DNA of 9,630 nucleotides, taken from contig JAEOSA010000063.1 in the NCBI GenBank assembly GCA_016840595.1, positions 1 through 9,630 on the forward strand. Reading direction: 5' to 3'. Within the stretch, counting starts at the first letter, position 1, and the number at the start of each line of letters is the position of its first letter. A model generated the notes under the pieces. That model was not told the origin of the DNA, did not search any database, and worked only from the letters and a program-made list of their open reading frames with translations. Origin of the DNA: Candidatus Hermodarchaeota archaeon (GTDB lineage: Archaea; Asgardarchaeota; Hermodarchaeia; Hermodarchaeales; Hermodarchaeaceae). A program made the position numbers and the translations under genes. Positions 1 through 6,318 of this stretch are shown one piece after another.

Positions 1-344
1 AGCTCAATTCCATCAAGACCAACGGTTGCGGCAAAACCCCCAGGTGAACCTCCTGGAAAGGCTACAAGGTCAAGGGAGTTCAATGTACCATTGTAAATAC
101 TCTCACTGTCAATCCAAATAACGTTGGAGCTCATCCATGCGAGCCAGTGATACAAGGCAATGGCACAGTCATCATGAGCACCGATATCATTGTAAACCCC
201 CACTTGGATATCTGACAGATCCGTTTGAGCATGCACCAACATCCCGTCGTGAGTTGTGGGCAAAAGTGTACTGACGAGGGTGAGACTTAGAATAAAAAAG
301 AACACTCCTCGAGCAATTGTCTTTGTGGAAAGGTGTTCAAACAT
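1..344 (-). CDS. Secreted BPL_N-like (class I glutamine amidotransferase-like) protein, 3' end beyond window
   Basis: This is the first 114 codons of a minus-strand gene that runs off the left edge. The N-terminus is a good Sec signal peptide: K8 and R12, then a hydrophobic core around residues 14-28 (GVFFFILSLTLVSTLL), with likely cleavage after VHA at residue 39. The mature part begins with a beta strand and turn (IQVGVYNDIGAHDD, 46-59) and reaches LDLVAFPGGSPGGF (91-104). This pattern matches the start of BPL_N / glutamine-amidotransferase-like domains, where a DxxxFPGG loop precedes the nucleophile elbow. The elbow, and any catalytic Cys, would lie beyond the window, so activity cannot be judged. 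The ATG at 344-342 is preceded by AAAGGAAG, a weak ribosome site. The product is probably extracellular or at the outer membrane face. Its substrate is unknown, and the family call is by motif only. Confidence 0.7.
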   Translation of the reverse strand, partial: MFEHLSTKTIARGVFFFILSLTLVSTLLPTTHDGMLVHAQTDLSDIQVGVYNDIGAHDDCAIALYHWLAWMSSNVIWIDSESIYNGTLNSLDLVAFPGGSPGGFAATVGLDGIE

Positions 345-647
345 TTTCAATAGCTTCCTTTATAGGTTCGTTTTTTCAAGAGTCATTTTGTGTAACTGAA
401 TTCCGATGAAGTTTGCATTGATTCACTTCACAAATATTCTCCTGAGCTGACCGGTTCAGAATTTCTTTGAAACCATGATTAACTCTGTATTTTTGCGAAC
501 AATAAAGTGCGGAAACTGGAAATCATCAAAGGGACTCGTTTTAGAATAACCAATGCAATGTTTTGCTAGACTGCCAGTGAAATCAAACCGAAGAGAGTAT
601 AAGGTACTGGATCGTAGAATACTACGTCAATGTTGGGAGGCGAAGCG
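345..647. other. Divergent intergenic region
   Basis: About 300 bases lie between the divergent secreted-protein gene and the cupin gene, with no convincing ORF or RNA gene. It holds the cupin promoter near its right end. It also has a 6-bp inverted repeat, TGAAGT (407-412) and ACTTCA (425-430), and a near-palindrome TGACCGGTTCA (448-458). These could be regulator sites, but neither is repeated elsewhere in the window. No strong TATA box for the minus-strand gene stands out; AATATT near 433-438 is the best weak candidate. Confidence 0.6.
597..604 (+). promoter_or_regulatory. TATA box of the cupin gene
   Basis: GTATAAGG is preceded by a purine-rich BRE-like stretch (CGAAGAGA). It lies about 26 bp before a predicted start site near 627, which would leave a 20-base leader containing the GGGAGG ribosome site at 635-640. 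The spacing fits an archaeal promoter. Confidence 0.5.
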
Positions 648-974
648 ATGCAAACAATCATAGATGTTTGGGAACGAGTTCGTCAAATGAACACTCCCTG
701 GTCCCCAGAAGAAATCGCACAAGTTAACGACCAATCCGTCCGACTTGCCCTCTTTGATGGTGAGTTTCCTATGCATAAGCACTCCGCAGCAGACGAACTC
801 TTCTTCGTTCTTAAAGGCAGAATCACAATTCGCGTGAAAGGGCAACCGGCAATCATTCTCTCAGAAGGTAATATGACAGTAATCCCTCGCGGAGTTGAAC
901 ACTCACCTAAAAGCCTAGAACCTTCCTATGTTCTCATGTTTGAACCCCAGAGTCTTAACTCACGGGGTGATTAA
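648..974 (+). CDS. Small single-domain cupin (Cupin_2-like) protein
   Basis: This is a 108-residue one-domain cupin. Motif 1 is complete: residues 38-57 read G-EFPM-HKH-SAAD-E-LFFVLK-G, giving metal ligands H43, H45 and E50. Motif 2 (74-88, GNMTVIPRGVEHSPK) supplies H85; the Asn that often ends this motif is replaced. All four usual metal ligands are therefore present and it should bind a divalent metal. The reaction cannot be told from sequence, because this family includes isomerases, dioxygenases and binding proteins. An in-frame ATG at 630 would add six residues. I chose 648 because GGGAGG (635-640) sits 7 bases before it, and because the predicted transcript start at about 627 would leave almost no leader for 630. 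It is probably cytoplasmic, with no signal peptide. The amidohydrolase downstream has its own TATA-like box, so the two need not be one operon. Confidence 0.85.
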   Translation: MQTIIDVWERVRQMNTPWSPEEIAQVNDQSVRLALFDGEFPMHKHSAADELFFVLKGRITIRVKGQPAIILSEGNMTVIPRGVEHSPKSLEPSYVLMFEPQSLNSRGD

Positions 975-1007
975 CTCCTTAATGCCTTCTCTAGAATAGG
1001 ATAAGGG

Positions 1008-1015
1008 TTAAAATA
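1008..1015 (+). promoter_or_regulatory. TATA box of the amidohydrolase gene
   Basis: TTAAAATA follows the purine-rich GATAAGGG. The predicted start is near 1038, leaving a leader of about 30 bases before the TTG at 1068. Confidence 0.45.
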
Positions 1016-1067
1016 GCTGATTCATTCTAAGGCATCGAAATCGAAGAATCGTAGGGCGAATCATTCC

Positions 1068-2039
1068 TTGCCAGACTTTGACTGGAAATATTCAGGTCCC
1101 ATTTTTGACGCACACACTCACATCTGGAATACCTCATTTCTTGACAAAACACTAGAAGAACTGAACCATCTTGGCATCAAAGCACAATTGGTAATCGCTC
1201 ATCTCAAAGAGACCCGCGATATCGCAAACCAATTACCAGGTCAATTCGTTTTTGCCAAATACCTCTCCACCCGGGATATTGTAGCCTTCAGAATCAATAG
1301 TGTCGTTCAAGAAATCAAGAAAATGCGAGACGAAGGCTTTACTCTTGCGAAGATGTGGGCTGCCCCAGGCTGGCGTAACTACATGCAAAATCTTACCAGT
1401 CCCTTTGCTATCACGGATCCAAGGTTAGATCCCATTTTCTCAACACTAGAAGCAGAGGGCTACCCTCTCTTATTTCACGTTGCAGACCCTGACACCTATT
1501 ATGCCACAACCTATGCAAATTCCGCAATCTATGGCACAAAAGAAGAACACCTAAACCAACTTGAGAAGCTTATCGAGAAATACTCAGATCTCACCTTCCA
1601 ACTCGCTCATTTTGGTGCTCAACCTGAAATTCATCGTCTCCCCCATCTCGCTAAATGGTTTGATCAGTATCCCAACATTGTTGTAGATACCGCTTCCTCA
1701 AGGTGGATGGCCCGAGAGCTCAGTAAGGACCCAAAGAAAGCACGCCAGTTCCTCATCCGTTATTCTAAACGCATTCTCTTCGGAACCGATGCCACCCTCA
1801 ATAGATCACCTGACGAACCGAATAAAAGGCAGAGTACCGGCAATCAACTTTCTCCTTACAATCGTCGATTTCTAGCTCAACGTATCCTCTGGGAAACCAA
1901 AGCACGACATGTTCCCCTTCCCTTTCCAGATCCCGACACAGAAGCCCATGGTGGTACCTTCATCAACGGATTGAATCTCCCCAAGCGCGTTCTTGCCGGC
2001 CTCTACTGGCGGAACGCCCAACGTTTATATGGTCATTGA
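1068..2039 (+). CDS. Amidohydrolase_2-family metal-dependent hydrolase
   Basis: This 323-residue TIM-barrel hydrolase of the amidohydrolase superfamily (ACMSD-like branch) retains the full metal site. H16 and H18 lie in FDAHTHIW, H137 in YPLLFHVADPD, H181 in LAHFGAQPEIH and D241 in ILFGTDAT. The C-terminus (VLAGLYWRNAQRLYGH) is the usual final helix of this family, in which an N-A-x-R-L motif is typical. Known members hydrolyse or decarboxylate small cyclic or aromatic acids; the substrate here is unknown. The start is TTG at 1068. No ATG or GTG lies in frame between the upstream stop at 1014 and this codon, and the next in-frame Met would delete the HxH motif. The ribosome site is weak (AGGGCG, 1053-1058). 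There is no signal peptide, so it is probably cytosolic. Confidence 0.85.
   Translation: MPDFDWKYSGPIFDAHTHIWNTSFLDKTLEELNHLGIKAQLVIAHLKETRDIANQLPGQFVFAKYLSTRDIVAFRINSVVQEIKKMRDEGFTLAKMWAAPGWRNYMQNLTSPFAITDPRLDPIFSTLEAEGYPLLFHVADPDTYYATTYANSAIYGTKEEHLNQLEKLIEKYSDLTFQLAHFGAQPEIHRLPHLAKWFDQYPNIVVDTASSRWMARELSKDPKKARQFLIRYSKRILFGTDATLNRSPDEPNKRQSTGNQLSPYNRRFLAQRILWETKARHVPLPFPDPDTEAHGGTFINGLNLPKRVLAGLYWRNAQRLYGH
2024..2031 (+). promoter_or_regulatory. Possible internal promoter for the methyltransferase gene
   Basis: TTTATATG lies inside the last codons of the amidohydrolase. It is a good TATA match, and the predicted start near 2054 would give a leader of about 58 bases to the GTG at 2112. It could equally be coding sequence by chance. 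Confidence 0.35.
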
Positions 2040-2098
2040 ACTGAGAATCAACAATTCCCCTATTCACTCCATTCTCCAAGAAAGCACAAAACAATATG

Positions 2099-2113
2099 AC
2101 GGAGGCTCTCCGT
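2099..2113 (+). promoter_or_regulatory. Hairpin over the ribosome site and start codon of the methyltransferase
   Basis: ACGGAG and CTCCGT form a perfect 6-bp inverted repeat around a GCT loop. The left arm holds most of the GGAGG ribosome site (2101-2105). The right arm ends in the first two bases of the GTG start (2112-2114). As RNA the hairpin would hide both signals and may lower or regulate translation. Confidence 0.55.
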
Positions 2114-2888
2114 GTTGCCGAATTCTAAAGATAAATTCTTCACATACCTACTCAAAGAAGCAGATCAGCCATTTTCGGGATGGGATTTCTCCTACCTTAA
2201 TCAAACTGGACGATGGCAATCAGAACCCCTCCCCTGGAGTTACGCCAGCACTCTCTGGCCATATCTTAGAGACGCTAGTTCGCTACTCGATATGGGAACT
2301 GGTGGAGGTGAATTTCTTTCTCTCTTAGCGCCTCTCCCAGCACACACATGCGCCACGGAAGGGCATCCTCCAAATTTCAATATTGCTCAACAACGCCTTG
2401 AACCCCTAGGTGTTAGAGTCGTCAAAATCACGGACGATACAAATCTCCCTTTCAAAGATGCTGAATTCAACCTCATCATCAATCGTCATGAATCCTACGT
2501 TCCCATCGAAGTTTACCGCATCCTCCAACATGATGGCTTCTTCATCACCCAACAAGTAGGTGACCAAAACGACATCGAGATCCACAACCTCTTTGGTACA
2601 ACTCCTGATATTGGGACTCAACCCTGGACTGCAAAATCAGCAGCGGAAGAACTCCACAGTGTAGGATTTGACATCATCAAAATTGATGAAGCCTTCCCTA
2701 AGTTGCGGTTCTATGATGTTGGTGCTATCATCTATTTCCTCAAAGCAATCCCTTGGGTTATTCCCAGTTTCTCAGTTGGCCAATATCAGGATGTTCTCTA
2801 CCAACTACACAAAAGAATTCAATCTGAAGGCTATCTTGAAATACATGAACACCGATTTCTAATATTCAGCCAAAGATCGGGTTTATAG
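2112..2888 (+). CDS. Class I SAM-dependent methyltransferase (Methyltransf_11-like)
   Basis: This 258-residue Rossmann-fold methyltransferase has its SAM-binding motif I at residues 58-69 (LLDMGTGGGEFL) and an acidic motif II residue at E83 (ATEGHPPN). D109 lies in the ITDDTNLPF segment, and the motif IV/V region is FNLIINRHESYVP, followed by YRILQHDGFFITQQVG (135-150). The C-terminal part has FYDVGAIIYFLKAIPW followed by PSFSV. I associate this block with a group of uncharacterised bacterial and archaeal methyltransferases, so substrate recognition is probably conserved, but the substrate is unknown. Start: GTG at 2112, 6 bases after GGAGG (2101-2105); TTG at 2115 is an alternative. It lies 72 bases after the amidohydrolase, and co-transcription is possible. 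There is no signal peptide or membrane helix. Confidence 0.85.
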   Translation: MLPNSKDKFFTYLLKEADQPFSGWDFSYLNQTGRWQSEPLPWSYASTLWPYLRDASSLLDMGTGGGEFLSLLAPLPAHTCATEGHPPNFNIAQQRLEPLGVRVVKITDDTNLPFKDAEFNLIINRHESYVPIEVYRILQHDGFFITQQVGDQNDIEIHNLFGTTPDIGTQPWTAKSAAEELHSVGFDIIKIDEAFPKLRFYDVGAIIYFLKAIPWVIPSFSVGQYQDVLYQLHKRIQSEGYLEIHEHRFLIFSQRSGL

Positions 2889-2937
2889 AAAAAATCCTTG
2901 GGCCAATATCCGCCAGAAAAAATCTCTCTTGTTGAAC

Positions 2938-3129
2938 CTAAAACTCTTTTCGGCAAACGAAATACCCTAGCCCTACCACAATCATTGCACAACCTGTAAC
3001 CTGACATCCCACGATAAATAACTCAAGGTTTGGCAGATAAAAGCCAATGCCCATCATAATGAGAACAAAAGGGAAGAGAACACCGACAGCTGCACCTGCA
3101 AACGTTACAATCCCCATAATCCAGTCCAT
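2938..3129 (-). CDS. Small two-helix membrane protein
   Basis: This is a 63-residue protein with two predicted membrane helices, about residues 5-31 and 35-58. They are joined by a short YLPNLE turn, and a basic C-terminal tail (CRKEF) follows. The tail and the short N-terminus would both face the cytoplasm in a hairpin topology. The start is the ATG at 3129-3127, which follows GAGGAT with normal spacing; an upstream TTG at 3159 would add ten polar residues and lacks a ribosome site. I do not recognise a family. The gene lies opposite and 49 bases downstream of the methyltransferase stop, so the two converge. A real gene is likely because two well-formed helices follow a good ribosome site, but its function is unknown. 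Confidence 0.6.
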   Translation of the reverse strand: MDWIMGIVTFAGAAVGVLFPFVLIMMGIGFYLPNLELFIVGCQVTGCAMIVVGLGYFVCRKEF

Positions 3130-3227
3130 TTTATCCTCATAACGGCGGTCATTAACCAAGATAAACCACTTTCCATTCGGTGCGGTTCATAAGTATGCTT
3201 TTACTGTTTCGTTCCCGGATGGTAAAC

Positions 3228-3235
3228 GTATTATC
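3228..3235 (+). promoter_or_regulatory. Possible TATA box of the LRR gene
   Basis: GTATTATC follows the BRE-like GGTAAAC. The predicted start near 3258 would give a leader of about 29 bases to the ATG at 3287. The match is modest. Confidence 0.3.
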
Positions 3236-3286
3236 TCAGAACTGCAAATTCCACGCACAATCTTGCCAACCTTCATGGGATTGAAA

Positions 3287-4081
3287 ATGACTGATTATCA
3301 TGGTGCCCAGCTAAAAGCCAAAGAGGTTCAAGTTCTCAAAGAACTTGAGGGACTCATCGGGCAGCCTATTCCCAGTAAAGGCATCGGGTTTTACCGAACT
3401 GGCTTTGTTCACGAACGGCAAAGCGTCATTGGACTAAGTCTACGAGGAAAAAAACTAAAGGAACTTCCTGGAACCATCAGCAATCTCACCAACCTCCAAC
3501 GGTTATATCTGCGGGACAACGAACTCACAACACTTCCAGAAAGCATCGGTGAACTCAAACAACTCCAAAACCTAGACGTCTTTAACAACCATATCCAAAC
3601 CCTCCCGGATAGTATTGGCGATTTACCCAACCTCTGGCGATTTGATTTATCACGAAATCAAATACCACGACTTCCGCATACAATAGGGCAACTCAAAACC
3701 CTGAAACGACTGGGCCTTCTTAATGTGCAATTAAAGGAAGTGCCAGAGAGCATTGGAACGTTGAGTAAATTATATGATTTCATCGCCGCAATCAATCAGT
3801 TACAAACCCTCCCCGAAAGCATGGGGCAGCTAACTGGTCTTAAAATTCTCTCAGTTCATAATAATCAGCTTACTGCCCTTCCGGAATCCCTAGGAAACCT
3901 AACTAGGCTGGAAACTCTATCACTCAACATCAACCAACTAACCCATCTTCCCGAGTCGATCACCGCTCTCACGTCTTTGAAGGTCCTACGACTAGAAAAG
4001 AATCCCCGGCTAATACTTACAAAGTCTCAGCAAAAATGGATCACCACTCTCAAAGCAAAAGGCTGTGGGGTACGAATATAG
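3287..4081 (+). CDS. Leucine-rich repeat protein, Asgard-type
   Basis: This 264-residue protein has a short N-terminal cap (KEVQVLKELEGLIGQPIP, residues 12-29). Eight 23-residue LRRs follow without gaps at 47-230, on the pattern LxxLxLxxNxLxxLPESIGxLxx, and then a C-terminal cap (231-264) containing SQQKWITTLKAKGCGV. The LPESIG register is the class seen in Ras-suppressor-like and small-GTPase-associated LRR proteins, and large families with this cap are typical of Asgard genomes. The fold is a curved binding surface, so a role in protein-protein contact is likely, but the partner is unknown. No signal peptide or membrane helix is present. ATG 3287 is preferred because GGGA (3277-3280) lies 6 bases upstream; in-frame TTG 3263 and ATG 3275 are alternatives. 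It converges with the next gene, with only 14 bases between the stops. Confidence 0.85.
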   Translation: MTDYHGAQLKAKEVQVLKELEGLIGQPIPSKGIGFYRTGFVHERQSVIGLSLRGKKLKELPGTISNLTNLQRLYLRDNELTTLPESIGELKQLQNLDVFNNHIQTLPDSIGDLPNLWRFDLSRNQIPRLPHTIGQLKTLKRLGLLNVQLKEVPESIGTLSKLYDFIAAINQLQTLPESMGQLTGLKILSVHNNQLTALPESLGNLTRLETLSLNINQLTHLPESITALTSLKVLRLEKNPRLILTKSQQKWITTLKAKGCGVRI

Positions 4082-4095
4082 TCAGAAAGAATTTG

Positions 4096-4899
4096 TCATT
4101 CTTTTCTCGAGCTAGGATAGCTATTGATGGCTACAACTAATGACTGACACACAGCTTCATAGAGCTCATTAGAAAACTGAACGTACTGGTCCTCCTTTTT
4201 TCCTCCGAAAAACAAATCATTCCACGAGCCCATTCCACCAAACACCCAACTCCTTAGACCTGCGGCAAATAACTGCTCTGACTCAAGGCTAAAACATCCC
4301 TTGGGGAGGAAATCATTGTCTTCAAGTGGGGACGCTGCATCTAAAGTTTCAAGGGCCTTATGAAACCTATCTGCCCAATAATTCTCTTTCTGTTCTCTGG
4401 CAAACGATTCCACTTTTATGAGCGCACTTGATAATCGTCGACGCGCTCCCCGAAGTGATAGATATGAACCAGCAAGCTGGTCCCAATCCCGAGCAACAAT
4501 CAGATAGTAAACTTTCCAAGGACGGGCTCCCCTAGTCGTTGTCCACCCAGACTCCCATAAATCACTGCAATCACCATGAAAGGCTTCCATCAGCCATCGC
4601 CCTCCGCCTCCCACAAAAGCAGCCCCAATTCGATCTGGTATCTCTTCGTGGAATGATGACACATAATGCAGTTTTACCCTCTCTACACGCTGCTTCTTCA
4701 AATACTGGAACCATTCATTAGGATTCTTAGCAAGTTCGACATAGTCATCATTCGAATCGCCTAAGGCGCTTTCAATAAATGTTATACTATGACAAATTTC
4801 AGCTAGGGAATGATCCATATCAAAACAAATCGAATGCCCTTGGAGAAACGCATTCGCAAACGCCGTCAATGAAGCAATTTGAATTACGCCTGTACTCAT
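4096..4899 (-). CDS. Protein of unknown function, 267 aa
   Basis: I do not recognise a family. The 267-residue product is soluble-looking, with no signal peptide or membrane helix. It is rich in Trp and aromatic residues, with blocks that look structurally constrained: FVGGGGRWLMEAFHGDCSD near the middle, then RPWKVYYLIVARDWDQL. A helical stretch with several Arg follows (LRGARRRLSSALIKVESFAREQ), and near the C-terminus is RSWVFGGMGSWNDLFF. No nucleotide-binding or metal motif is obvious. The start is the ATG at 4899-4897. A TTG lies immediately upstream in frame at 4902. There is no ribosome site at normal spacing, but a TATA box at 4923-4930 places the transcript start almost exactly on the ATG, so the mRNA is probably leaderless. 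It diverges from the ICMT-like gene. Confidence 0.7.
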   Translation of the reverse strand: MSTGVIQIASLTAFANAFLQGHSICFDMDHSLAEICHSITFIESALGDSNDDYVELAKNPNEWFQYLKKQRVERVKLHYVSSFHEEIPDRIGAAFVGGGGRWLMEAFHGDCSDLWESGWTTTRGARPWKVYYLIVARDWDQLAGSYLSLRGARRRLSSALIKVESFAREQKENYWADRFHKALETLDAASPLEDNDFLPKGCFSLESEQLFAAGLRSWVFGGMGSWNDLFFGGKKEDQYVQFSNELYEAVCQSLVVAINSYPSSRKE

Positions 4900-4922
4900 C
4901 AAGCTGGTCTTAGAACTCTCTC

Positions 4923-4930
4923 CATATATT
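4923..4930 (-). promoter_or_regulatory. TATA box giving a probable leaderless transcript
   Basis: On the minus strand AATATATG lies with its centre about 27 bp before the ATG at 4899, the standard archaeal TATA-to-start distance. The first transcribed base would be at or near the A of ATG. The ATATAT core is symmetric, so it could also serve the plus-strand gene, with a leader of about 75 bases. Confidence 0.5.
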
Positions 4931-5026
4931 CCTTAGCAATTGAACACACTGATTTGCCTTTACAGGAAAGATTCAATTCTGATTGAACGTAACCCTCTAG
5001 CGTTCTACTGACTGAGGTTGTTCGAA

Positions 5027-5656
5027 ATGACCGAAGAACTCCTGTTTCAAATTCTCTTCTTCTTGATTTATGGACTCTTTGGTGCAATACGTATTTACTA
5101 TCGCAGTAAAGTTGCCCGGAAAGAATCTCAAAGCAAAACAGAGACAACCCGCAAACAAGGGATTGGGTGGGCAGGAGTAATCTTATCCATAGGCATCCTC
5201 GGAATGTTTGCATCCCTTATTATCTACTTTCTTCTCCCTCTTTGGAGTCTGTGGTTCCATCTACCTTTCCCTTCCTTCCTACGATGGATAGGAATTATTC
5301 TTGGTATCTGCACCCTGCCACTAATAATCTGGATACATCGAACCTTAGGCCGTTATTACGCGGCTGAGCTAAGAGTAATAGACGAACATGTCATTATCAC
5401 GGCTGGCCCCTATTCACGGGTTCGCCATCCGATGTACACCGTCTTCATTCTCATCACCCTCTCAATACTTCTCATCATCGCCAACCTCTTCGTCACCATC
5501 TTCGCCCTCCTCATTATCATCATGTTATATCCCATCTCAAAGAGAGAAGAACAAATGCTGATCACCCAATTTGGGGACCACTACCGTGACTATATGCAAC
5601 GAACTGGACGCTTTCTGCCCCCTCTACGCCGTCACAAGCAAAACGAAACCACTTGA
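5027..5656 (+). CDS. ICMT/PEMT-family membrane methyltransferase
   Basis: This 209-residue integral membrane protein has about four hydrophobic segments, near residues 3-24, 46-72, 84-103 and 137-168; the last is long enough to be a helical hairpin. The SAM-binding signature of isoprenylcysteine carboxyl methyltransferases and phospholipid methyltransferases is present. GPYSRVRHPMY (127-137) precedes the last hydrophobic segment, and REEQMLITQFGDHYRDY (173-189) follows it, ending in GRFLPPL. The family methylates lipidic or prenylated substrates at the membrane. Which substrate applies here cannot be read from the sequence. I chose ATG 5027, 9 bases after GAGG (5014-5017), over TTG 5018, which abuts that site. 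It is followed after 60 bases by the deaminase on the same strand, so co-transcription is possible. Confidence 0.85.
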   Translation: MTEELLFQILFFLIYGLFGAIRIYYRSKVARKESQSKTETTRKQGIGWAGVILSIGILGMFASLIIYFLLPLWSLWFHLPFPSFLRWIGIILGICTLPLIIWIHRTLGRYYAAELRVIDEHVIITAGPYSRVRHPMYTVFILITLSILLIIANLFVTIFALLIIIMLYPISKREEQMLITQFGDHYRDYMQRTGRFLPPLRRHKQNETT

Positions 5657-5716
5657 AATAACTTTATGCCACAAATTCTCCTTTTATAACCACTAAATAC
5701 GAAGGAGATTCGAACA

Positions 5717-6151
5717 ATGGACCCTTTTATGCAAGCTGCTATTGACCAAGCGAAGAAAAGCCGTCAGGAAGGAGGAATCCCCATCGGTTCAGTAATTGTG
5801 AAGGAGGGAACCATCGTTGGGCGAGGTCATAATCAACGCGTACAACAAAACAATCCAATTTTGCATGCAGAAATTGCTTGTCTCCAAAACGCCGGACGCG
5901 TTGGTAGCTATATAGGAACCACGCTGTACTCGACATTAATGCCCTGTTACTTGTGTGCAGGGGCTATTGTGCAATTTAAGATTAAACGGGTCATCGTCGG
6001 TGAATCCGAAACGTTTCCTGGCGCACCAGAATTCATGGAATCACATGGCGTGGAAGTCATCGACTTGGATCTCCCTGAGTGTAAAGATATGATGCGGGAA
6101 TTCATCGAAGCATTCCCTCAACTTTGGAATGAAGATATCGGTGAATTATAA
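5717..6151 (+). CDS. Zinc cytosine deaminase, yeast Fcy1-like
   Basis: This 144-residue member of the cytidine-deaminase fold superfamily has zinc ligand H50 and catalytic E52 in LHAEI. Ligands C77 and C80 are in PCYLC. The resemblance to yeast cytosine deaminase (Fcy1, 158 aa) extends beyond the zinc site. GRGHN (35-39) matches the Fcy1 loop with substrate-binding Asn51, and F100 matches Phe114. The C-terminus PQLWNEDIGE matches Fcy1 PQDWFEDIGE, giving W137 and D140 for Trp152 and Asp155, which close over cytosine. Conversion of cytosine to uracil in pyrimidine salvage is therefore likely; a related base such as isocytosine or a guanine analogue is possible. The start is the ATG at 5717, 9 bases after AAGGAG (5702-5707). 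A TATA-like TTTATGC at 5663-5669 may give it its own promoter. Confidence 0.85.
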   Translation: MDPFMQAAIDQAKKSRQEGGIPIGSVIVKEGTIVGRGHNQRVQQNNPILHAEIACLQNAGRVGSYIGTTLYSTLMPCYLCAGAIVQFKIKRVIVGESETFPGAPEFMESHGVEVIDLDLPECKDMMREFIEAFPQLWNEDIGEL

Positions 6152-6201
6152 TCCAGAAATTCGGGTCAATCTTATTTGAAGTCGTGGGTATAGAAAAAGA
6201 C

Positions 6202-6209
6202 TTAAATAT
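6202..6209 (+). promoter_or_regulatory. Strong TATA box of the protease-domain gene
   Basis: TTAAATAT, preceded by the purine-rich BRE-like GAAAAAGA, is the best archaeal promoter in the window. The predicted start is near 6232. The first copy of the shared 23-bp element begins at the next base (6210). Confidence 0.65.
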
Positions 6210-6232
6210 GTCTCATGGGGGAGACAGATTTA
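6210..6232 (+). repeat. Shared operator-like element, copy 1
   Basis: The element has GTCTCA at its start and GAGACAGATT from 6221, so it contains the inverted repeat GTCTC-N6-GAGAC. It lies between the TATA box and the predicted transcript start. It matches copy 2 at 17 of 23 positions and copy 3 at 15 of 23. Confidence 0.6.
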
Positions 6233-6235
6233 CAT

Positions 6236-6258
6236 GTCTTACGGGTGAGATAGGTTAA
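6236..6258 (+). repeat. Shared operator-like element, copy 2
   Basis: This is a direct repeat of copy 1, offset by exactly 26 bp, just downstream of the predicted transcript start. It starts GTCTTA and contains GAGATAGGTTA (6247-6257). It matches copy 3 at 18 of 23 positions. Confidence 0.6.
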
Positions 6259-6280
6259 GTGAGATGCTATCTGTTACCCG
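6242..6280 (+). promoter_or_regulatory. Hairpin in the leader of the protease-domain gene
   Basis: CGGGT (6242-6246) can pair with ACCCG (6276-6280), and AGATAG (6248-6253) with CTATCT (6267-6272), around a 13-base loop. The loop contains a GTG (6259) in frame with the gene. If the true start is the ATG at 6319, this is a leader hairpin. It may instead be a DNA-level site overlapping element copy 2. Confidence 0.45.
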
Positions 6281-6318
6281 ACGAACACGTTTCAAAGTTG
6301 AAAAAGGTGCAACTTTCG

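Noticed and set aside
355..364. CCTATAAAGG read on the minus strand as a TATA box for the secreted protein gene
   Set aside because: Transcription would start inside the signal-peptide codons, and no good start lies downstream.
1993..2328. A 111-codon plus-strand ORF overlapping the amidohydrolase end and methyltransferase start
   Set aside because: It lies in another frame over two well-supported genes, and its product has no family-like sequence.
4899..5213. A 104-codon minus-strand ORF
   Set aside because: It covers the divergent promoter region and the start of the ICMT-like gene on the other strand. Its product is Cys/Arg-rich without recognisable motifs.
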